This document shows, piece after piece, positions 1-8,507 of a stretch of 60,612 nucleotides of DNA. Origin of the DNA: an uncultured Flavobacteriaceae bacterium (GTDB taxonomy: Bacteria > Bacteroidota > Bacteroidia > Flavobacteriales > Flavobacteriaceae). Both the position numbers and the translations under genes were made by a program. The DNA lies in the NCBI GenBank assembly GCA_947489085.1, contig CANLCJ010000026.1:1-60612 (forward strand), in the 5' to 3' direction. The notes under the pieces were generated by a model. It searched no databases, was not told the DNA's origin, and saw nothing but the letters and a program-made list of their open reading frames with translations. Within the stretch, counting starts at the first letter, position 1. Each line of letters begins with the position of its first letter.

Positions 1-65
1 TCTAAACTCTCCTTAATTTGTAATGTTTGGCGTAAACTCATATGCTAATATACGTCAAATTATTT

Positions 66-485
66 TTAAAATGGTATAATATCCCCCTTATGTATTTTAA
101 TTTTATCAGTACTGTGAATTTTAGATATATCTATTGGCATGTCATAGCTAATTCCCTTATCATATAAAATTGTGAGTTTATCTAAATTGCCATTAGCTTT
201 GAACTCATCATCTTCTACTATTTTTATAGCATTATCAGCAAATAATTGCACGTTTAAAGTGTCTGTCCAATTGAAATTTGCTCTTATGGAATCTGATACA
301 GATTTAAAATCGACATCGGATAGGTTGGGTGGAGGTGGTGGCATTATAGGCTTGACATACTTATGTATTGTAATTTCTGCCAATGCACGATAGGCATCTT
401 CGTGTTTTTGTAAACTTGTATTAGAGCATGAATACAATACGAAACACAAAAAGATATATTTAGTTACAGTTAACATTAGTTTCAT
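66..485 (-). CDS. Proline-rich lipoprotein of unknown function (short paralogue)
   Basis: The 139-residue protein begins with a hydrophobic stretch and a lipobox (VLYSC, Cys about residue 20), so it is probably a lipid-anchored periplasmic or outer-membrane protein. About 30 residues after the Cys comes an IMPPPPP run, then an acidic region. It resembles the next lipoprotein upstream (616-1191) in order and motifs: signal, helix, PPPPP, and MPIDIS here against TPIEIS there. It stops soon after that motif, while the neighbour runs about 70 residues further, so this copy may be shortened at the C-terminus. I do not recognise the family and assign no function. Confidence 0.6.
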   Translation of the reverse strand: MKLMLTVTKYIFLCFVLYSCSNTSLQKHEDAYRALAEITIHKYVKPIMPPPPPNLSDVDFKSVSDSIRANFNWTDTLNVQLFADNAIKIVEDDEFKANGNLDKLTILYDKGISYDMPIDISKIHSTDKIKIHKGDIIPF

Positions 486-499
486 TATTAACTTTAGAT

Positions 500-594
500 T
501 TATTTGGTAAATTTCACGATCTCATCGTTTAAAACTTTAGCATCGTATACATAATAGCCTACCCCACGATTAATTTCATATGCCTTTATTTTAA
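500..594 (-). pseudogene. Orphan C-terminal coding fragment
   Basis: Reading minus, the stretch between the two lipoprotein genes holds about 30 open codons ending in TAA at 500-502. The translation looks like a true protein end (AYEINRGVGYYVYDAKVLND, then EIVKFTK). There is no in-frame ATG, and a stop lies upstream inside the end of the neighbouring gene. It is best read as the 3' end of a gene whose front part has been lost. The ending loosely resembles another decayed piece at 1220-1305 (VGY..., then DE and a final T). Confidence 0.45.
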
Positions 595-615
595 AAATAC
601 GGAGTAGCAATATTC

Positions 616-1191
616 TTAGTATATATAGGTCATTTTATAGTTTTTAACATACCAATTACCATTCTTTTTTTCTAATAAACATTCATATAAACCACTATGC
701 TTTACAGAGATGTTCACTAAAGCTACATCTTTTTTTTCCGAGAGATATAAGTTTGAGAAGAAAAATTGTTTGTCATAATTAACGTATTGTTCGTGTTTGT
801 TTAGTGTTGTATCAATATAAGTTATATTGAAATTTTTAGGTGTTTGCAGATTACTTATTTCAATTGGTGTTTTCTTTTTTTGAAAATTGAATTTTGTTTC
901 AAGGGTATCTATTTGAGACAATTTTATGTTTTCATTTCCCTTAGTTCTTTCAATATATAAATAAGGGTAAACACCTATTCTTTGATTTAAACCGAGTATA
1001 GAGTCTAATTCTATATCACTATAGTAGGAAACCTTTTTTTCTGGAGGCGGTGGTGGTAGAAACATAGGTTTACCAAACTCATTAATAAGTGTCGAAATTA
1101 TTGAATTTACATCGGCACTTAAATTATTCTCTTGCTTAGTTACGCAAGAGAATAACAGTAAAACAAAAAATAATGGTGATTTATGTATCAT
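616..1191 (-). CDS. Proline-rich lipoprotein of unknown function
   Basis: ATG at 1191 starts MIHKSPLFFVLLLFSC, a lipoprotein signal with Cys at residue 16; a TTG four codons upstream would only lengthen the leader and is not used. The 191-residue product has a LPPPPP run about 45 residues in, a middle beta-rich part, and an end of the kind G-x-W-x-V-K-x-Y-K seen in NTF2-like or lumazine-binding-like folds (NGNWYVKNYKMTYIY). It is homologous in layout to the lipoprotein at 66-485 and is the complete copy of the pair. Function unknown; an envelope or immunity-type role would be speculation. Confidence 0.6.
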   Translation of the reverse strand: MIHKSPLFFVLLLFSCVTKQENNLSADVNSIISTLINEFGKPMFLPPPPPEKKVSYYSDIELDSILGLNQRIGVYPYLYIERTKGNENIKLSQIDTLETKFNFQKKKTPIEISNLQTPKNFNITYIDTTLNKHEQYVNYDKQFFFSNLYLSEKKDVALVNISVKHSGLYECLLEKKNGNWYVKNYKMTYIY

Positions 1192-1219
1192 TTTTAGTTG
1201 CAATCTTGAGGATCGAAAT

Positions 1220-1466
1220 TTATGTTAGAATACATGTTTCGTCTATTACATTAGTAAAAGCTTTGCATGATAACAATACCGATACCGTAGCCTACATTTC
1301 CCTTTACATTTAAAAATTATTAATCTCTGATGACTTGATATATTTATCATAATCATTTAATATACATGATCCATTCTTAACAATATATTAAGTAATTCAT
1401 TTCGTCTTTCATCCAAGCTTTTATGTTATGCTCCTTTAAACCCTGTTTACAATAGAAACGGCCTCA
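1220..1466 (-). pseudogene. Frameshifted remnant of an unknown gene
   Basis: Three successive minus-strand frames give protein-like text. First comes FYCKQGLKEHNIKAWMKDEM (about 1466-1390), then KNGSCILNDYDKYIKSSEIN ending in TAA at 1310-1312, then VKGNVGYGIGIVIMQ and KAFTNVIDETCILT ending in TAA at 1220-1222. Each switch needs a single frameshift or lost stop. Joined, they would make about 80 residues of one C-terminal region. The product is not recognised. Together with the fragment at 500-594 it shows that this patch has carried more genes than survive. Confidence 0.45.
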
Positions 1467-1792
1467 AACTTGACGATAAAGAAAGAAAAAACATGTTATA
1501 AAAAAATGAATTAACCTTAAAACAATTAAGATAAAATCTTATTAAAGTGTAGAAACCCTTCAATCTTTTTTAAGCTGAATCTCAATTTCGTGTAATGACT
1601 CAGGCAAAAACGGTACCTATTACCAAAATTTAAAAACCTTAAAGCGCTAAAATTATGGTTAGAAACAACCGCAAAACAGAAATTTATGATGAAAATGAAT
1701 AATTATTATGAAATCCGGATTACACACTAACACACTTTAAGTTTATTTTAATTTACAATTGGCATAATTTTACACTATAATTGCCACAACAT
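1467..1792. other. Gene-free stretch downstream of dprA
   Basis: No open frame of useful length is seen on either strand. One short minus-strand reading (about 1568-1612, PFLPESLHEIEIQLKKD then stop) looks protein-like but is flanked by stops and may be a remnant or chance. An imperfect inverted repeat (TGGCAtAATT / AATTGCCA, about 1760-1786) lies just past the dprA stop but lacks a T-run. Confidence 0.4.
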
Positions 1793-2896
1793 TTATACCA
1801 CCTCGAACAACTTACCTGGCAATGGCCTGATAACACCTTTTAATTCCATATTTAGCAATGTACTCGATACTTTAAATATGGGTATTTTGCAATGCAATGC
1901 TATAGCATCTAACTGTTGCTTATGTTCCGTTTTCAGGTAATTATAAATTACTTTTTCGGTGGCGTCCAATTCTACAAACAACTGTTTTTGCACAGCAGGT
2001 TTACTTGTTTTTTCCAACTGCCAATTTAACATATAAGGAACATCTAGAGGGTTGGTAAGCATGTGTGCCTTTTGGCTTTTAATTAAATTATTACAACCTG
2101 TACTTAATTTATCGGTTGGCCGTCCTGGCACAGCAAAAACATCTCTATTGTATGAATGCGCAATATCTGCCGTAACCAAACTGCCCCCTTTCTCGGCAGA
2201 TTCTATAACTATAGTAGCTTCACTCAAACCAGCTATTACACGATTGCGCTTTAAAAAATTATTTCTATCAAACGTATCAGAACTCCAGAAATCAGTTAAA
2301 AACCCACCATTAGCCTCGACTGCAGCCATATACTTTTTATGCACTTTAGGGTAAATTTGGTTTAGCCCATGTGCTAAACAACCAATGGTTTGTAAACTAT
2401 TTTCAATAGCACTTTTATGTGCCGAAATATCTGTACCGTAGGCAAACCCAGAGACAATAACTGGATTATACGGTTTTAAAACTTCTACCAACCTTTCGCA
2501 AAATGCCACACCACTATTGGTAATTTTTCGTGTGCCTACTATGCTAATTACAGGGCTCTCAGTTACATTAATTGTTCCTGTCTCAAAAAGTAATACAGGA
2601 CTATCTATACAGTGTTTTAGAGCTACGGGATACTTTTCGTCTTTAAAATAAGATACTTTTATAGCATTATCTGCGATAAATGCTATCTCATTTTCAGCAG
2701 CCTTTAAGTGAGTTACATCAAAAAAGTTACGCAGTGTATGAGTACCAATACCATCAATTTTTAATAATGTTTCTTTTTTAGACTGCATAACAGCCTTAGC
2801 TGTACCGCAATGCGCAATTAAACGTTTGGCCAAAATATCTCCTATATTTGGCACATGTTGCAGTGCTAACGTATACAGTAAATCGTCGTCTTCCAT
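1793..2896 (-). CDS. dprA: DNA-processing protein DprA
   Basis: DprA loads RecA onto incoming single-stranded DNA during natural transformation. The 367-residue protein has the full layout: an N-terminal helix-hairpin-helix part (about 10-60), a Rossmann-type core with IVGTR (119-123), VSGFAYGTDISAH (148-160) and FLKRNRVIAGLS (214-225), the DNA-binding signatures of the family, and a C-terminal winged helix (about 305-367). The gene stands alone, divergent from the SPOR-domain gene at 3000 with about 100 bp between. Its downstream side is the decayed patch at 1-1790. Assignment is firm; competence of the organism is not shown. Confidence 0.95.
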   Translation of the reverse strand: MEDDDLLYTLALQHVPNIGDILAKRLIAHCGTAKAVMQSKKETLLKIDGIGTHTLRNFFDVTHLKAAENEIAFIADNAIKVSYFKDEKYPVALKHCIDSPVLLFETGTINVTESPVISIVGTRKITNSGVAFCERLVEVLKPYNPVIVSGFAYGTDISAHKSAIENSLQTIGCLAHGLNQIYPKVHKKYMAAVEANGGFLTDFWSSDTFDRNNFLKRNRVIAGLSEATIVIESAEKGGSLVTADIAHSYNRDVFAVPGRPTDKLSTGCNNLIKSQKAHMLTNPLDVPYMLNWQLEKTSKPAVQKQLFVELDATEKVIYNYLKTEHKQQLDAIALHCKIPIFKVSSTLLNMELKGVIRPLPGKLFEVV

Positions 2897-2987
2897 ATAA
2901 ACTATTGATTGTTAATACAAGAACGTCATTTTTTCGTTTTGTTAATAAAATAGTGGATATAAAAATTTAAAAAAAAGCATATTTTCC

Positions 2988-2995
2988 TAAATTTG
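2988..2995 (+). promoter_or_regulatory. Flavobacterial -7 element (TAAATTTG)
   Basis: TAAATTTG matches the TAnnTTTG consensus of Bacteroidota primary sigma promoters. It ends 4 bases before the ATG at 3000, so the transcript would have almost no leader. No good -33 TTG is seen at the usual distance, so chance in AT-rich DNA cannot be excluded. Confidence 0.3.
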
Positions 2996-2999
2996 TAAT

Positions 3000-3935
3000 A
3001 TGCAATTAGAAAACTACATTAGCGATTTGCTTTACAGGTACGAGTGTGTTATCGTTCCTGAATTTGGCGCGTTTTTAACTGATTATCAATCTGCTATAGT
3101 AAATAGCGATACCCACTCATTTTATCCGCCAAAGAAAGTCATTGCCTTTAACGCCCAGATAACTAACAACGATGGGCTTTTAGCACGCTACATTGCAGAC
3201 GTAGAGAAATTACCTTTTGAAGTCACGCTTCAAAACATTAAAAAAAGTGTAGAAACCTTAAAATCTCATCTTAACCAAGGTGAGACTATAACGTTTAGAA
3301 ATATTGGCACTATTATTTTAAATACAGAAGGTAAAATGGTTTTTGAACCTTCTTATAATTTAAATTATTTAACTGATGCTTTTGGGCTATCGCAATATGA
3401 ATCTATAGCTGTTACCCGAGAAACTCATAAAGAAGTTGTTGCTGCGATTGAAACTAACACGCCAATTGCCATAACGCCAGAAAAGCGCAACACAACCAAT
3501 TATTTTAAATACGCTGCTGTAGCGCTACTTGCATTAGCCTTAGGTAGCTTTGGTGCCTCTAAATACCATATCAACCAGGTGGAGACGCACAACCAGCTGG
3601 CTCAAGAACAGGCTGCACAAACTTTAGAAACTAAAATACAACAGGCTACTTTTAATTTAAATCCTATGCCTGCTATAACCTTAAATGTTACCAAACAAAC
3701 AGGAAACTACCATATTGTTGCTGGAGCATTTAGAGTTGAAGAGAATTGCGATAAAAAAGTAACCCAGCTTAGAGCAGAAGGTTTTAGTGCTCGAAAAATT
3801 GGTACCAACCGTTACGGTTTGCATCAAGTGGTTTATGCGAGTTACAAGACTAGATTAGAGGCTAGAAAAGCACTACAAGACTTCAAAAAAACACACAATA
3901 GTAGCGCTTGGCTATTGGTTAAAAAAGTGGATTAA
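3000..3935 (+). CDS. HU-CCDC81-like and SPOR domain membrane protein
   Basis: The 311-residue protein begins with two HU-CCDC81-like modules (about 1-135), continues through one transmembrane helix (about 170-187) and ends in a SPOR domain (about 236-308, YHIVAGAFR ... GLHQVVYASY). SPOR domains bind denuded glycan strands of septal peptidoglycan, and this architecture is typical of Bacteroidota. The order predicts a cytoplasmic N-terminus and periplasmic C-terminus, which could link a DNA- or filament-like module inside to the division-site wall outside. It is followed 63 bp downstream by the thioesterase gene. The role at the septum is inferred from the domain only. Confidence 0.85.
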   Translation: MQLENYISDLLYRYECVIVPEFGAFLTDYQSAIVNSDTHSFYPPKKVIAFNAQITNNDGLLARYIADVEKLPFEVTLQNIKKSVETLKSHLNQGETITFRNIGTIILNTEGKMVFEPSYNLNYLTDAFGLSQYESIAVTRETHKEVVAAIETNTPIAITPEKRNTTNYFKYAAVALLALALGSFGASKYHINQVETHNQLAQEQAAQTLETKIQQATFNLNPMPAITLNVTKQTGNYHIVAGAFRVEENCDKKVTQLRAEGFSARKIGTNRYGLHQVVYASYKTRLEARKALQDFKKTHNSSAWLLVKKVD

Positions 3936-3968
3936 TATTTACCGTACCATTTTTATTACTTTAATACG

Positions 3969-3976
3969 TAACTTTG
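3969..3976 (+). promoter_or_regulatory. Flavobacterial -7 element (TAACTTTG)
   Basis: TAACTTTG fits TAnnTTTG and lies 22 bases before the thioesterase ATG at 3999, a normal spacing for a short leader. The -33 region is T-rich but has no clear TTG. Confidence 0.4.
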
Positions 3977-3998
3977 TAGCATATTATTAAAGACAAGA

Positions 3999-4508
3999 AT
4001 GGAAGCAAAAACCCCAGAGCAATCTAAGGCCACTATGACGGATATGGTGTTACCTAGTGAAACCAATCCTTTAAACAATCTTTTTGGTGGCGAACTTTTA
4101 GCACGTATGGATCGTGCCGCCTGTATTTCTGCTCGAAGACATTCTAGGCGCGTGGTTGTAACAGCTTCTGTTAATCATGTTGCATTTAATAGAGCTGTAC
4201 CCTTGGGGAGTGTAGTTACCGTAGAAGCTAAGGTGTCTCGAGCGTTTAAAACATCCATGGAGGTCTTTATTGATGTTTGGATGGAAGACAGGGAGTCTGG
4301 AGCTAAAACCAAAGCTAACGAAGCGATATATACGTTTGTGGCTGTAGACAATACTGGAAGACCTGTAATGGTGCCAGAACTGTCTCCAGAAACCGATTTG
4401 GAGAAAGAACGATTCGATGCTGCTTTAAGACGAAAACAGTTAAGTTTATTGTTGGCTGGTAAAATGAAGCCTAATGATGCTACAGAATTAAGGGCATTAT
4501 TTGATTAA
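3999..4508 (+). CDS. Acyl-CoA thioesterase (hotdog fold, YciA/ACOT type)
   Basis: The 169-residue protein is a single hotdog domain that hydrolyses acyl-CoA to free acid and CoA. Family signs include PSETNPLNNLFGGELLARMD (about 19-38), with the Asn/Gly/Glu helix motif of YciA-like enzymes, followed by the strand VVVTASVNHVAFNRAVPLGS and a second strand set ending at about residue 125. A charged C-terminal tail follows, as in many homologues. It lies 63 bp behind the SPOR gene and has its own candidate -7 motif. Substrate chain length cannot be read from the sequence. Confidence 0.85.
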   Translation: MEAKTPEQSKATMTDMVLPSETNPLNNLFGGELLARMDRAACISARRHSRRVVVTASVNHVAFNRAVPLGSVVTVEAKVSRAFKTSMEVFIDVWMEDRESGAKTKANEAIYTFVAVDNTGRPVMVPELSPETDLEKERFDAALRRKQLSLLLAGKMKPNDATELRALFD

Positions 4509-4561
4509 ACCTTTTTATATTAGCGTAGTCTAACAGTTTAACCCCACTAATTTAAATATTT

Positions 4562-4774
4562 ATGAGACTGTTTTTTATTCTAGTGTCGTTTGTTTGTATG
4601 ATGAGTTCCTCATCTTGTGCAACGCGTCTAGTTGCAAAATTATCTCCTGCAACTGTTATAAAAACGCCGCCTAGACACCACAAAATTATAAAAGTACAAG
4701 GTAGAGAGTATTACTATTGGAATGGTAAGTACTATAAGAAAACCAGACGTGGGTTTGTAGTTACAAAAATATAA
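4562..4774 (+). CDS. Small putative lipoprotein
   Basis: The 70-residue protein has a hydrophobic leader ending in SSSSC (Cys at residue 19), consistent with lipidation. The mature part is very basic and aromatic, with YYYWNGKYYKKTRRGFVV, a beta-hairpin-like motif common in small secreted proteins of this phylum. It sits 53 bp after the thioesterase and converges on the EnvC-like gene 35 bp away. Function unknown. Confidence 0.6.
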   Translation: MRLFFILVSFVCMMSSSSCATRLVAKLSPATVIKTPPRHHKIIKVQGREYYYWNGKYYKKTRRGFVVTKI

Positions 4775-4809
4775 CCAACGCTACGATTTACAAACAAAAA
4801 CTTCGCATG

Positions 4810-6045
4810 CTACATTTTATAAATCCAACTCTTAGGGTTTTGTGTGGCACTGCCTTTGGAAACAATAAAACTAAGTGTTGTTTTTCCTGTAAAATTGTTT
4901 GTTGCCACATCTCCCAACACTTGTTTTGTTTTTACCGTATCCCCTTCCTTTACATACAATTTTGAGAGGTTTTTATAAGTGGTAATATAGTTACCGTGCT
5001 GCACCATTACAATGGGATTTACATTTTTTAAACGCACAATACTCATTACTTTACCATCGAAAACAGCTCTAGCTTTCGCGCCGTTTTTTGTATTTATCCG
5101 CACACCGTTGCTTTTTATGGTTAAGCTTTTATTTATGGGGTGTGGTTGTGTACCGTAGCCCAAGCTTACATAGCCATTTTCTACAGGCCAGGGCAGTTTC
5201 CCTTTGTTGGATGCAAAATTATTAGACAACACTTTTTCTTCTGGTGTTAGTGCAAAACTTCCAGAGGCTGTTTTGGTTGTTATCTTTTTATTGGTTTTAG
5301 ACTTTGCTATTGCTGTTTTAATGATACGGTCTATAGCGCTATCTATTTTATCTGCTTCGCGCTGTTTGGCTCTAATTTGAGCGGTATATTTGCCCAATTC
5401 TTTTCTAATAGAAGCCATTATAACTTGGTGCTGCTGCCGTTCTTTCTCTAAATCGTTTTGCGATTTTTTATTTTCTGCCAGTAAGGCATCTTTGGCTTTC
5501 TTTTGAAGCAGGAGGTCTTTATTTATTTTTTGAAGTTCGAGTGTTTTGGCCTTTATAGTTTCGCCTTGCTCTTTTTGATGGTCTGTGTATTGCTTCATGT
5601 ACTGCAAACGCTTGTACGCTTGCTTAAAATTATCGGAAGACAATAGAAACATGATGCGGCTTTGTTGGTTTCTGCTCTTATAAGACTTTACTATCATTGC
5701 AGCATAGTTTTCTTTTAAAAGCTTTAACTCGTTACGCAACGTCCCTATTTGTTTTTGGTTATCGTTTATTTTTCTATTTAAGAGATTGGCTTGCTGATTT
5801 GTAACTTTTATAAGCCTGCTTAAAACTTTAATTTTATAGTCGAAATCCTCTATTAAAGAAAGTTGGGATTTAGCCTTTGAGTTGCCTTCTTTTCGTAGTG
5901 CATTAATTTTTTGTATTTCTCTACGTAATTCTTGCCTACGGTTCTCTAACTGCTTCTGTTTGTTATTTTGTGCCGTGCTATTACCACTTGTAAACATAAG
6001 CAGTACTGCAAAACATAGTTTAAAGACATGCTTTTGTAAAGCCAT
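4810..6045 (-). CDS. EnvC-like murein hydrolase activator (degenerate LytM domain)
   Basis: The 411-residue protein has a signal peptide (to about 25), a long coiled coil (about 27-250) and a C-terminal LytM/M23-like domain (about 285-411). The zinc motifs of active M23 enzymes are missing: HxxxD is replaced around SNGVRI and HxH by TTLSFIV. This is the pattern of EnvC/NlpD proteins, which activate amidases at the division site and do not cut themselves. Its ATG overlaps the stop of the DUF4292 gene (TAATG), so the two are translationally coupled. The partner amidase is not in the window. Confidence 0.85.
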   Translation of the reverse strand: MALQKHVFKLCFAVLLMFTSGNSTAQNNKQKQLENRRQELRREIQKINALRKEGNSKAKSQLSLIEDFDYKIKVLSRLIKVTNQQANLLNRKINDNQKQIGTLRNELKLLKENYAAMIVKSYKSRNQQSRIMFLLSSDNFKQAYKRLQYMKQYTDHQKEQGETIKAKTLELQKINKDLLLQKKAKDALLAENKKSQNDLEKERQQHQVIMASIRKELGKYTAQIRAKQREADKIDSAIDRIIKTAIAKSKTNKKITTKTASGSFALTPEEKVLSNNFASNKGKLPWPVENGYVSLGYGTQPHPINKSLTIKSNGVRINTKNGAKARAVFDGKVMSIVRLKNVNPIVMVQHGNYITTYKNLSKLYVKEGDTVKTKQVLGDVATNNFTGKTTLSFIVSKGSATQNPKSWIYKM

Positions 6046-6815
6046 TAGAGTTCTATTTTTTTGTATCCCGAAGGAATTTTAAATGGAAACCTTAGTTCTT
6101 GATCTAAAACTACACTTTTAAATTCGAGTGCGGCTTTAACTTCGTCTTGCCCTTTAACGGCTATTATCTTTATGGTTCTTGGCAATTCTTGTTCTTGTAC
6201 GTTTTGATAGTCTAAATAATCGATTTGCAGGTGTTGTTGCTCTTTAAATCTAGACAACTGTTGCGATTGTACTTTATAATGCGAAGGATTTAACAAGTAA
6301 AAGATTTCGTATAAATCTTGTTGTTGTTTTGGTTGTAACGCATAGTTGCCTTCGTGTAAGGAGAGTTTATAAGTGTTGTCTTTTAAATTAAACAGTGTTT
6401 CGCCCAGAAGTATGTTTTGAATGTTTTGAAAGTTTAAACTGGTGCCTAACAGTTTACTAAAATAATCAAAGTCTCCTTTAAAATAAGTGTTATCTAATTT
6501 ATTATAGAATGCGACTTCATTTGGTGTAATTTTAGCTCTAATAATTCCAAACGGCGCACTTATCCATAATACTTCGTCTTTTTGCATTCTATAACTAACT
6601 GTATGTGCTTGCTGTTTTGCACCATCTGTATAAGTTATTTTTAATTTTGATTGTAGAGTTTTAAAATTAGCAGCTTTCTTCGCATTTTCTTTTACAACCT
6701 GTTTTGCAGATAGTTTTAAATTTGATGTTACATCTCTGGCAACTTTTGAAGATTTACAACTTGTAAATAGTACTAAGGCTAAAATTAAACTGTGTATGTA
6801 GTGTGTTTTCTTCAA
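6045..6815 (-). CDS. DUF4292 lipoprotein
   Basis: The 256-residue protein has a signal with lipobox FTSC (Cys about residue 20), then a DUF4292-type body made mostly of beta strands (about 50-256). The family is widespread in Bacteroidota, looks LolB/LolA-like in strand pattern, and is commonly found between a TPR gene and an EnvC-like gene, as here. The next gene downstream starts inside its stop codon, and the TPR gene ends 17 bp upstream. A role in outer-membrane assembly is plausible from the neighbours but not shown. Confidence 0.75.
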   Translation of the reverse strand: MKKTHYIHSLILALVLFTSCKSSKVARDVTSNLKLSAKQVVKENAKKAANFKTLQSKLKITYTDGAKQQAHTVSYRMQKDEVLWISAPFGIIRAKITPNEVAFYNKLDNTYFKGDFDYFSKLLGTSLNFQNIQNILLGETLFNLKDNTYKLSLHEGNYALQPKQQQDLYEIFYLLNPSHYKVQSQQLSRFKEQQHLQIDYLDYQNVQEQELPRTIKIIAVKGQDEVKAALEFKSVVLDQELRFPFKIPSGYKKIEL

Positions 6816-6832
6816 AATTAAACCTGTTTGTT

Positions 6833-8194
6833 TTATTTATTTTTTAGAGTATTGGCTTTATCGGTAAACGTTTTAGCCTTTACGGTATTGTTTAATAATG
6901 TATTGGCTTTAGCTAACTGTAAATAAAAATCGGCTTCCATTGCAGGATTTTCAATTACCCAATCTAGTCCAGACTCCAAAGAGGATATTGCTTTTTTTGG
7001 ATTCTGTAATGCGTTTAATGCTGTACCATTAATAAGGTAGCATAAGGGCTGTGCCGGGTATTTTAAAATTGCTGCATCACTTTTTACCTGCGCCGCATCG
7101 TACTGTTTTAAATCCAGATGGAGCAACAATACGTGTTTTAGCAGCGTAAAATTATCGCTATCTGCTTTTAACGCTTTTTGAAATGTTTCTAGTGCTTTTA
7201 CCTTATCATTTTTGTGTAAGTAATAATCTGCAAGATCTGATAATGTTTTGGCGTCTGTTTGCCCATCTAAAAGCGTAGTCGCTTCAATTAAATCTGTATC
7301 GTATTTTGGGTTAAGTTTTACAAAGTTTACAAAATCGGACAATACTTTTAGCTTGGCATTGGGTTTTATAGCATCGCTTTGCACTACAATTTTCATAGAT
7401 TTTATAGCTTCTTCTGCATTGTTTTTGTCTAAATAAAACTTATATAAAGCCAAGTGTACTAATTGCGAGTTGGGTTTTACTTTTAAAAGTTCTTTTGCAG
7501 TTTCGAATGCTTTTTCTTTTTCGTTTTGCTCGCTGTAACGGTATATTAACCCTAAATAGTTGGCTTCGTTTTTTGGATTTTTATCTACTCTAGATTCCAA
7601 GTTCTCAATCTGGTCTTTTGCTCTTCCTGTTGCTTTGTATACACCATTACGCAAGCGGTCTCTAGCCACCGATATGCCAAAGGACGCGTCGAGCTCATCA
7701 AGTAATTCTAACGCTTCATCATACTTTTTCATTTTAACGTACAAATTGGCTAGATCTTCTTTGTAATCTGGGTGGTATTTTACAAGTTGCTTTACTGTTT
7801 TAAGCGCTTTATTCAGTTCTTTTTGTGAAATGTAATACCCATAAAGCTCATCTAAATACCACTCATTATCTGGTGCCTTACTAACGGCTGTTTTTAAAGC
7901 ATCTTCTGCTGCTCCAAAATTCTTTAGTTTTATATAGCTTTTCCCTAATTCGAAATATAATACTGCGGGTTTTTTATCAATTTCTATACATTGCAATAAT
8001 GCTTCGGCTGCTTTGTCGTAATTTTCAATGCCTTTTTGTTTTAAAGCTTCAAAAAACAATTCTTGAAATTTATCTTCAGCCTCACCCAAATCATCATCTG
8101 GCGGCTTACTTAAATTTTCTTGGCCATAGAAATGCATGGGTAATATTGCTATTACCAAAAACACTCTTATTATGTAAAAACATCTATTCTTCAT
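6833..8194 (-). CDS. TPR-repeat secreted protein
   Basis: I take the ATG at 8194 (MKNRCFYIIRVFLVIAILPM, a signal peptide ending near FYGQ) over a GTG two codons upstream. The mature part, about 430 residues, is a continuous run of tetratricopeptide repeats; for example YDKAAEALLQCIEIDKKPAV and KVKALETFQKALKADSDNFT. TPR solenoids hold protein complexes together. The start lies inside the end of the ABM-domain gene and the DUF4292 gene follows after 17 bp, so it belongs to one transcript with the envelope factors downstream. Partner unknown. Confidence 0.75.
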   Translation of the reverse strand: MKNRCFYIIRVFLVIAILPMHFYGQENLSKPPDDDLGEAEDKFQELFFEALKQKGIENYDKAAEALLQCIEIDKKPAVLYFELGKSYIKLKNFGAAEDALKTAVSKAPDNEWYLDELYGYYISQKELNKALKTVKQLVKYHPDYKEDLANLYVKMKKYDEALELLDELDASFGISVARDRLRNGVYKATGRAKDQIENLESRVDKNPKNEANYLGLIYRYSEQNEKEKAFETAKELLKVKPNSQLVHLALYKFYLDKNNAEEAIKSMKIVVQSDAIKPNAKLKVLSDFVNFVKLNPKYDTDLIEATTLLDGQTDAKTLSDLADYYLHKNDKVKALETFQKALKADSDNFTLLKHVLLLHLDLKQYDAAQVKSDAAILKYPAQPLCYLINGTALNALQNPKKAISSLESGLDWVIENPAMEADFYLQLAKANTLLNNTVKAKTFTDKANTLKNK

Positions 8195-8501
8195 ATACAC
8201 TTTTATGCAGTAAATCTTCTATAACTTCACATTGATACATTATACCAACTGTATTACAAGATGCTCTCATTGTATCTCTATATGCTATTGCGGTATCTGG
8301 CAAATTATTATGAATGGCATTAAACTTAGCTTTGTTAGGCCATAGTGCATAAGCAATATACTCCAAATCACTCTTTTTATGTAAACGAGAGCCTAAACTG
8401 CCTTCGTGTTTATATATTAATTTAGTAAGCTCAGACCAGCTTTTAACAAACTGCTCTTCCATTTCTGGCTTCACTTTAAATTCATACAGAACACCATACA
8501 T
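8184..8501 (-). CDS. ABM-like (antibiotic biosynthesis monooxygenase fold) protein
   Basis: The 105-residue protein matches the dimeric ferredoxin-like ABM fold: a first strand GVLYEFKVKPEMEEQFVKSW, a helix, then GSLGSRLHKKSDLEYIAYALW and a final helix. Such small proteins include monooxygenases and many stress-related proteins without a known reaction. The gene follows the sugar nucleotidyltransferase by 6 bp and overlaps the TPR gene. The substrate cannot be read from the sequence. Confidence 0.7.
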   Translation of the reverse strand: MYGVLYEFKVKPEMEEQFVKSWSELTKLIYKHEGSLGSRLHKKSDLEYIAYALWPNKAKFNAIHNNLPDTAIAYRDTMRASCNTVGIMYQCEVIEDLLHKSVYEE

Positions 8502-8507
8502 AATCTA

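Noticed and set aside
1-41. Minus-strand start MSLRQTLQIKESL running off the left edge
   Set aside because: Only 13 codons are visible, with no clear ribosome site or promoter; it may be a real gene start but cannot be supported.
172-393. Open frame opposite the first lipoprotein gene and the many similar frames opposite longer genes
   Set aside because: They mirror real genes on the other strand, have no family features and are treated as shadows.
1568-1612. Short protein-like minus-strand reading PFLPESLHEIEIQLKKD
   Set aside because: About 17 codons flanked by stops in the same frame; could be a remnant or chance, so not listed as a gene.
1760-1786. Inverted repeat after dprA as a terminator
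   Set aside because: The stem has a bulge and no T-run follows on the minus strand.
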